DNA of 64,000 bases from Mesostigma viride. Lineage: Eukaryota; Streptophyta; Mesostigmatophyceae; Mesostigmatales; Mesostigmataceae. A program made the translations under genes and the position numbers. The DNA lies in assembly GCA_009746045.1 (NCBI GenBank), contig RPFO01001943.1, positions 1 through 64,000 on the forward strand. The letters are read 5' to 3'. Shown piece after piece: positions 56,383 through 64,000 of the stretch; the stretch's first letter is position 1, and each line of letters begins with the position of its first letter. The notes beneath the pieces are model-generated. The model did not search any database. It saw only the letters and a program-made list of their open reading frames with translations, and was not told the DNA's origin.

Positions 56383-57843
56383 TTTGTGAGCTCACGCTCG
56401 TTCTATCTATGACCTGCGGAAGTCTCAAAGGGGGAGGGGAGGCCGCAGTAGACAGGTCTGACTAGGTAGCCAGTACTAGGGGGGGGGGGTACGGTGTTGT
56501 GGGGGGGGGTACTGGGGACGGTACTGTGGACCGGGTCCAATTTGTGTTGTGGACCGGGGGCAGTCCTGTGGACCGGGGACGGCGCGGCGCCACTGGCCTG
56601 TTGGTCAGTGGGCTGGCGTCCGTCACCCCACCTACGACTAGGTAGACGGTGGATACTTAGGGTTGTGGCGGGGCAACAACCACTCCTCTTTGCAGCTGTG
56701 TCGACGGCCCACTGACGGCGTGTGTGCACTGCTATGGCGGTGCCGAATGTAAATCACAGCTACCGGCCTCCGAATTATTATTCGGGGGCCTGTTTTATGT
56801 AAGGTTATGACGGCTGCGCGACGGGGGTCGGCAGCACCCCAATAACTTGCCGTTCGAAGTGCAGGCGGTAGCTGCCAGTGCCAGATTGTTCTATTTTTGC
56901 TGCGTTGTACTCGCCACCCCGAGCTCGCGGGAGGGGTCTGGATAGACGCGGGAGTGACTCTTGATCGGACAACTAAAGCGGGGCAGTCGTGGTGCTAGGG
57001 TGGCAACAGCTACAGGCGGAGGGGGAATACGCCGCAGGCAAGTTCGTTGTGTATCGTATGTGCTGGGCCTGGCTAATGAATATCGTCAAGAATAGTGCAT
57101 GAGCGCGCTATACGAGCATGGGAAGAAGGGGGAATCGAGCCCCCAGGCCAGCATAGGAGCGGGGTGGCTGCAGCCCCAGCGCCAGGGGGGCAGCACCCTA
57201 AACAGCCTAACATTTCCTCGTGCCAAGTGAGGCGACAGCGGCCGGCGGCCAGCGCGGAATGGCGGGGTCGTTGCCGCGTAATTTAAGCGGGGACGAGTTG
57301 TTGGGACTGACGGTGCACAGCGGGGAAGGGGAAGGATGTTAGGGCGGGGCGATAGCGGATCCCAGACGCAGCTGCGTCATTGGGGTGCCGGGGGTGCTAT
57401 GCCTGTGAAGAAAGGTGTACAAAGAATTGCCGAGCCTGCAGGGGTGGCTGCCGAGGGCAGTGCCCACATGGGTGAGAACCCCCCCGCAGTGGGGGGTCCC
57501 TACGGGGATACTTTTGGCTTCCCCCTTGTATTGCCGCCTGGTTAATGAAGCACTGGTAGCGGCAGGGGACAAGGGGGGCGACGAGAAGTCTGGGCCATAC
57601 GACAGCTTGCGGCCAAGTGGCCAGGTAGTGGGTGCGGGATGTTACAAAGCCCAGGTCCTCTTGACTGGCCCAGGTCCTTATGACTGGTATGATGTTTCGG
57701 CCCTTGTTGTGTGGCCTAGTTAGCTTAGAAACTGCAGATTCTTAGGTTAGCTAATGGCTTGGACGTGTGCCTAACACGTATTTGTAATAAACATGTTTCT
57801 CTGGCAGCCCCTCACTCCAATGGAACTAAAGCAGCAATTGGAT
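56383..57843. mobile_element. Interspersed element S, full copy (locus 2)
   Basis: Matches 30964-32423 with scattered substitutions (for example CCCAATAACTTG for CCCAAGAACTTG). Inserted between GTAC and ATACACCG of a 40-bp unit, a different point in the unit from locus 1, with no target duplication. Confidence 0.8.
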
Positions 57844-58390
57844 TTTGTGAGCTCACGCTCGTTCTATCTATGACCTGCGGAAGTCTCAAAGGGGGAGGGG
57901 AGGCCGCAGTAGACAGGTCTGACTAGGTAGCCAGTACTACGGGGGGGGTACGGTGTTGTGGGGGGGGGTACCGGGGACGGTACTGTGGACCGGGTCCAAT
58001 TTGTGTTGTGGACCGGGGGCAGTCCTGTGGACCGGGGACGGCGCGGCGCCACTGGCCTGTTGGTCAGTGGGCTGGCGTCCGTCACCCCACCTACGACTAG
58101 GTAGACGGTGGATACTTAGGGTTGTGGCGGGGCAACAACCACTCCTCTTTGCAGCTCCCACCCACCCACCCTTGCTGCCAGACGGATGTTACAAAGCCCA
58201 GGTCCTCTTGACTGGCCCAGGTCCTTATGACTGGTATGATGTTTCGGCCCTTGTTGTGTGGCCTAGTTAGCTTAGAAACTGCAGATTCTTAGGTTAGCTA
58301 ATGGCTTGGACGTGTGCCTAACACGTATTTGTAATAAACATGTTTCTCTGGCAGCCCCTCACTCCAATGGAACTAAAGCAGCAATTGGAT
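57844..58390. mobile_element. Interspersed element S, short copy (locus 2)
   Basis: Same head-to-tail arrangement and same internal replacement as 32424-32972. Confidence 0.8.
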
Positions 58391-59096
58391 ATACACCGCG
58401 CACGCAAGGGGCGGCTGCACACACACGTACATACACCGCGCACGCAAGGGGCAACTGCACACACATGTACATACACCGCGCAACCACGGGGCGGCTGCAC
58501 ACACACGTACATACACCGCGCATGCTTGGGGCAGCTGCACTCACATGTACACACACCGCGCACGCTTGGGGCGGCTGCACACACACGTACCTACACCGCG
58601 CACGCAAGGGGCGGCTGCACACACACGTACATACACCGCGCACGCAAGGGCCGGCTGCACACACACGTACACACACCATGCACGCAAGGGCCGGCTGCAC
58701 ACACACGTACATCCACCGCGCACGCAAGGGCCGGCTGCACACACACGTACATACACCGCGCACGCAAGGGGCAACTGCACACACATGTACACACACCGCG
58801 CACGCAAGGGGCAACTGCACACACACGTACACACACCGCGCACGCTTGGGGCGGCTGCACACACACGTACCTACACCGCGCACGCAAGGGGCGGCTGCAC
58901 ACACACGTACATCCACCGCGCACGCAAGGGGCAACTGCACACACATGTACACACACCGCGCACGCTTGGGGCAGCTGCACTCACATGTACACACACCGCG
59001 CACGCAAGGGGCGGCTGCACACACACGTACATCCACCGCGCACGCAAGGGGCAACTGCACACACACGTACATCCACCGCGCACGCAAGGGGCGGCT
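58391..59096. repeat. 40-bp minisatellite, block D (~18 units)
   Basis: Same unit family. The last 11 bases (AAGGGGCGGCT, 59086-59096) recur at 61107-61117 as the flank of the LINE insertion. Confidence 0.97.
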
Positions 59097-59310
59097 TGTG
59101 TGGGATGCTTGGGTGGGATGCTTGCTTCCTTGATGAGGCACGCAAATGGCTGACGGCGGTATGGCTGACGGCGGAGTTCAGATCTTTTGCGTCTGAGCCC
59201 CAAATTCGGTCAGACCACTTGCATTCGATGCGCCTTTCTAAGACGCACTTGCCAGTATAAACGGTTACGGCTGCCACGCAGTATAGACAAAGTTACGCAC
59301 GTGACCAGCT

Positions 59311-60698
59311 ATGACGACTACCAAAGCAAAACGAGGGCTGGAAAAGGAGCTGGCACAGCTTCCCAGCGCCCAGCCCAACCCTCTCGCCCTCGCCATTGTT
59401 CCGCCGCCAGGCTTACCCGCCAACCAGCCGTCTGGGCCTGCCAACCCACCGCCAGCAGCCCCATCTCCCAGCGCCTCGCCTGAGCCCAAGAAACCCTGCC
59501 ACGCTCGCAAATGGCGCCAGTTCCTCCCCGGCGACCGAGGATTCTCCCTCACCGGGTGGCAAGAATTGTCGCCGCAGGAATGCATTGAGGTTCTCCAGTT
59601 CCTCGAACAGGAGCGGAAGCTCTTCGTGAAGGGGGCTATTGACTACGATGGAGACATGTCCTGGCTCTATGCTATGAACGAAGCACAACAACGCCTGGCT
59701 ATCTTGACCAGCCATTTCCAGCTCCGCCTCATCGACATCACCCGCACGCTCCGCACCCCAGCCCCCGCACAGCCGGCAGCCCCCTCGGCTTCCTCCCTCT
59801 GCAAGGATGACATCCGCGCAGTGCTGGAGGAGCACGTGACCTGGCCGCTGGCCGAGCAGCTGACATCGCTGAACACCACGCTCAACACGGTCGAGGCCCG
59901 GGTCTCCAACGTGGAAACCAAGGTCGTCCACAAGCTCCAGCCCCAGTTCACGACGCTGCACACCGCGGCACAAGCTTCGGAAACGCATGCGGCACTTGTC
60001 TCTCGCCTTAACCAGGTGGAGGGCAAGTGTGGCGTGCTCCTGAAGAAGCTTGAGGCCATCACCGCCCACACCGAGGCCCTGGCCACACAGGTCCCCAAGA
60101 TAGCGGAGCAGACGGCCACCATTGCATCCCAGCCACCCCGGCAGGATGCTGGCGACCTCCCGCCGCTCTCCTACGCGGACCTGCTGCGGTCAGCGACCGC
60201 CTCCACCACCGACGCCATCGCCACAAAGCTCCAGGAGCTGGAGGACCACCGCCAGGCCCAGCAACGGGAGGTCACCGATCGCGCTCGCCGCGAGTGCCGA
60301 GTGGTGCTACGTCGCTTCCCCCAGAAGCCAGGTGAGACGTCAACCTCTCTTGCTGACGAGCTCAAGAACCAGCTTCTTACCCTCATGGGCCTGGTAGGTG
60401 AGGTAGAACTGCGTGGGTGCCACCGCCTTCCCCACTCACGGGACAAGGCGGCTCCCCCACCAGTCCTACTCACCTTCTCCTCCCCTGAGGATAAGCAGCG
60501 GTTCCTCTCTCGTCGCAAGCGGTTGCACGACCTCACCTGGACGCTGGATGACGACCTCACCCCGCTCAGCAACAGCAGCGACGCGACCTGTGGCCGGAAT
60601 ACCTCCGCCATAAGCAGGACCCCCAGAAGCCCAAGGTGTACTGGAGGGGCGGGGACCTGATGATCAACCACAAGATGTGGACGCCCCCAGCGGGCTAG
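59311..60698 (+). CDS. LINE ORF1p-like RNA-binding protein, one frame shift near the end
   Basis: The open frame from 59311 gives 449 residues closing at 60660. A Pro/Ala-rich N-terminus (~20-60) leads to a helical domain (~85-145) and a coiled coil (~160-330). An RRM-like part with the L1 ORF1p pattern follows: CRVVLRRFP, then VELRGCHRLPHSRD, VLLTFSSPEDKQRFL. The expected C-terminal domain (YLRHKQ...KVYWRGGDLMINHKMW) is present but in another frame, ending at 60696-60698. The switch lies around 60555-60580 in a CCCC/CAGCAACAGCAG stretch. ORF1p is a trimeric nucleic-acid chaperone that packages LINE RNA. The shift is either decay or a sequence error. Confidence 0.75.
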
Positions 60699-61106
60699 AA
60701 TAGCAATAGCCCTAGCTTGTAACCATTGGCGTCACTGCCGCTAAGGCAGCCATGCCTAGAATGTTGCCTAGCTGTGCCAACACACCTAGTCACGTGCCGC
60801 CAACGCACGGTACACAACCAGCCATAGCCTAGTCCTAGTACAGCCATGCTACGCCCTGGCTATGTTCAGATTACTTGCCCACGCTCCTTGCTATGATATG
60901 CTCACATGGGTCTTATTGCACCCACAGTTTGCCGGATCGTTAGCCTGTCCTTTTAGCTAGCCGCGCCCGATTGCAGCTGTGGCATGCCTTTGGCATGAAG
61001 GAGACTGGGGGTCTCTGCCCTTTCTCCTGTAGTGCACACACAGGGATTAAAAGCACTTCGGTGCTCCGTGACTCCCCAACGGGAGCACGAGTTTAATTAA
61101 TTAATT
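60699..61106 (+). other. 3' untranslated part of the LINE-type element
   Basis: About 400 bases rich in GCCTAG and AGCCATGC motifs, then a short hairpin (GAGCACCG-like GCACTTCGGTGC at about 61049-61060) and the TTAA tail. A 3' hairpin just before the tail is common in LINE families as a reverse-transcriptase recognition site. Confidence 0.5.
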
Positions 61107-61214
61107 AAGGGGCGGCTGCACACACACGTACACACACCGCGCACGCAAGGGGCAACTGCACACACATGTACACACACCGCGCACGCTTGGGGCGGCTGCA
61201 CACACACGTACCTA
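61107..61214. repeat. 40-bp minisatellite, block E
   Basis: About two and a half units between the LINE-type element and the foldback element. Confidence 0.95.
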
Positions 61215-61420
61215 AGTTACGTTAAATAGTGCCGGAACCTTTTGCCGCCTGAGGCAAATCGGTCCGTAACACTATTTTGCCCGGAATAACCACTTCCGAG
61301 CACCCAAGTTTATTCGGCCGAATTAACTTGGGTGCTCGGAAGTGGTTATTCCGGGCAAAATAGTGTTACGGACCGATTTGCCTCAGGCGGCAAAAGGTTC
61401 TAGCACTATTTAACGTAACT
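61215..61420. mobile_element. 206-bp near-perfect foldback (MITE-like) element
   Basis: Two 103-base arms starting AGTTACGTTAAATAGTGC are complementary at about 100 of 103 positions and meet with no spacer at ATTCGGCCGAAT. Flanks are CCTA on the left and AAAACCTGG on the right, so no clear target duplication. A ~19-base non-array filler precedes the return of the 40-bp unit. No coding capacity. Confidence 0.8.
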
Positions 61421-61439
61421 AAAACCTGGCCTCATGGAG

Positions 61440-64000
61440 CACACACGTACACACACCGCGCACGCAAGGGGCGGCTGCACACACACGTACCTACACCGCG
61501 CACGCAAGGGGCGGCTGCACACACACGTACATACACCGCGCACGCAAGGGGCAACTGCACACACATGTACATACACCGCGCACGCAAGGGGCAACTGCAC
61601 ACACATGTACACACACCGCGCACGCAAGGGGCAGCTGCACACACACGTACATACACCGCGCACGCTTGGGGCAGCTGCACTCACATGTACACACACCGCG
61701 CACGCTTGGGGCGGCTGCACACACACGTACCTACACCGCGCACGCAAGGGGCGGCTGCACACACACGTACATACACCGCGCACGCAAGGGCCGGCTGCAC
61801 ACACACGTACACACACCATGCACGCAAGGGCCGGCTGCACACACACGTACATCCACCGCGCACGCAAGGGCCGGCTGCACACACACGTACATACACCGCG
61901 CACGCAAGGGGCAACTGCACACACATGTACACACACCGCGCACGCAAGGGGCAACTGCACACACACGTACACACACCGCGCACGCTTGGGGCGGCTGCAC
62001 ACACACGTACCTACACCGCGCACGCAAGGGGCGGCTGCACACACACGTACATCCACCGCGCACGCAAGGGGCAACTGCACACACATGTACACACACCGCG
62101 CACGCTTGGGGCAGCTGCACTCACATGTACACACACCGCGCACGCAAGGGGCGGCTGCACACACACGTACATCCACCGCGCACGCAAGGGGCAACTGCAC
62201 ACACACGTACATCCACCGCGCACGCAAGGGGCGGCTGCACACACACGTACACACACCGCGCACGCAAGGGGCAACTGCACACACATGTACACACACCGCG
62301 CACGCTTGGGGCGGCTGCACACACACGTACCTACACCGCGCACGCAAGGGGCGGCTGCACACACACGTACATACACCGCGCACGCAAGGGGCAACTGCAC
62401 ACACATGTACATACACCGCGCACGCAAGGGGCAACTGCACACACATGTACACACACCGCGCACGCAAGGGGCAACTGCACACACACGTACACACACCGCG
62501 CACGCTTGGGGCGGCTGCACACACACGTACATCCACCGCGCACGCAAGGGGCGGCTGCACACACACGTACATCCACCGCGCACGCAAGGGGCAACTGCAC
62601 ACACATGTACACACACCGCGCACGCTTGGGGCAGCTGCACTCACATGTACACACACCGCGCACGCAAGGGCCGGCTGCACACACACGAAAAACCACCGCG
62701 CACGCAAGGGGCAACTGCACACACACGTACATCCACCGCGCACGCAAGGGGCGGCTGCACACACACGTACACACACCGCGCACGCAAGGGGCAACTGCAC
62801 ACACATGTACACACACCGCGCACGCTTGGGGCGGCTGCACACACACGTACCTACACCGCGCACGCAAGGGGCGGCTGCACACACACGTACATACACCGCG
62901 CACGCAAGGGGCAACTGCACACACATGTACATACACCGCGCAACCACGGGGCGGCTGCACACACACGTACATACACCGCGCACGCAAGGGGCAACTGCAC
63001 ACACATGTACACACACCGCGCACGCTTGGGGCGGCTGCACACACACGTACCTACACCGCGCACGCAAGGGGCGGCTGCACACACACGTACATACACCGCG
63101 CACGCAAGGGGCAACTGCACACACATGTACATACACCGCGCAACCACGGGGCGGCTGCACACACACGTACACACACCGCGCACGCAAGGGGCAGCTGCAC
63201 ACACACGTACATACACCATGCACGCAAGGGGCTGCACACACACTTACACACACCTTGCACGCAAGGGCCGGCATGCACACACACGTACCTACACCGCGCA
63301 CGCAAGGGGCGACTGCACACCCATGTACATCCACCGCGCACGCAAGGGCCGGCTGCACACACACGTACACACACCATGCACGCAAGGGCCGGCTGCACAC
63401 ACACGTACATCCACCGCGCACGCAAGGGGCGGCTGCACACACACGTACACACACCGCGCACGCAAGGGGCAACTGCACACACATGTACACACACCGCGCA
63501 CGCTTGGGGCGGCTGCACACACACGTACCTACACCGCGCACGCAAGGGCCGGCTGCACACACACGTACATACACCGCGCACGCAAGGGGCAACTGCACAC
63601 ACATGTACATACACCGCGCAACCACGGGGCGGCTGCACACACACGTACATACACCGCGCACGCTTGGGGCAGCTGCACTCACATGTACACACACCGCGCA
63701 CGCAAGGGGCGACTGCACACACATGTACATCCACCGCGCACGCAAGGGCGGCTGCACACACACGTACACACACCATGCACGCAAGGGCCGGCTGCACACA
63801 CACGTACATCCACCGCGCACGCAAGGGCCGGCTGCACACACACGTACATACACCGCGCACGCAAGGGGCAACTGCACACACATGTACACACACCGCGCAC
63901 GCAAGGGGCAACTGCACACACACGTACACACACCGCGCACGCTTGGGGCGGCTGCACACACACGTACATACACCGCGCACGCAAGGGGCGGCTGCACACA
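61440..64000. repeat. 40-bp minisatellite, block F (~64 units, runs off the window)
   Basis: Same unit family, continuing to the last base. Includes the long block shared with 54.3-55.8 kb. Confidence 0.97.

Larger units (their letters stand above)
59097..61106 (+). mobile_element. ORF1-only LINE-type retroposon
   Basis: A 2.0-kb insertion in the 40-bp array, flanked by AAGGGGCGGCT on both sides. The 3' end is a TTAA repeat tail (GTTTAATTAATTAATTAA). A ~214-base leader precedes one reading frame, followed by ~400 bases of untranslated sequence. There is no ORF2 (endonuclease/reverse transcriptase). Direct repeats at the ends and a simple-repeat 3' tail are typical of target-primed reverse transcription. 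The element must depend on another LINE's enzymes, like mammalian half-LINEs (HAL1). Confidence 0.75.

Overview
This is a repeat-dominated stretch of a eukaryotic nuclear genome. Spliced genes, AATAAA-type polyadenylation signals, MYND and F-box proteins, a copia-type LTR retroelement and a LINE-type ORF1 all point that way. A broken fragment of a plastid-type RNA polymerase beta gene (rpoB) and a short CCCTAAA-like motif suggest a photosynthetic lineage, probably an alga. I cannot name the species from the sequence.

Layout. (1) 1-13 kb: an AT-richer gene island. It begins with the rpoB fossil, followed by about ten small genes, all on the minus strand. They include three or four members of a two-zinc-knuckle family, a tandem pair plus relic of an unknown family, two MYND-finger paralogues, an F-box-like protein and a small nuclear-type protein. 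The genes are separated by many copies of a 14-bp perfect palindrome, CCAACGGCCGTTGG, which also forms the core of an 11-copy 208-bp satellite. (2) 13.1-21.3 kb: a GGGAAGGA microsatellite running into a 29-bp minisatellite of more than 200 units, interrupted by copies of a ~200-bp spacer. (3) 21.3-23.4 kb: mixed sequence with twin GC hairpins and a tRNA-like B-box. (4) 23.4-27.2 kb: a nine-copy ~62-bp palindrome array, then a spliced gene for a DDE (RNase H-fold) transposase-like protein whose introns and 3' flank carry the same palindrome. (5) 27.4-29.2 kb: GT-rich simple sequence. (6) 29.3 kb to the end: one very long 40-bp minisatellite (about 17 kb remain visible) acting as a sink for insertions. 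These are two loci of a dimeric ~1.46 kb + ~0.55 kb element, an 11.2-kb copia element carrying its own nested 2.7-kb non-autonomous LTR element, a 2-kb ORF1-only LINE and a 206-bp near-perfect foldback.

The palindrome (about 49 copies by eye) is confined to the two gene-bearing segments and absent from the satellites and mobile elements. It sits between genes and inside introns and is often framed by T-rich and A-rich flanks in dyad symmetry. It is the best candidate here for an undescribed element. Several host-type reading frames break exactly at homopolymer runs, so base-level errors in the assembly must be considered before calling them pseudogenes. The very long open frames in the 29-bp and 40-bp arrays are artefacts of stop-free repeat units.
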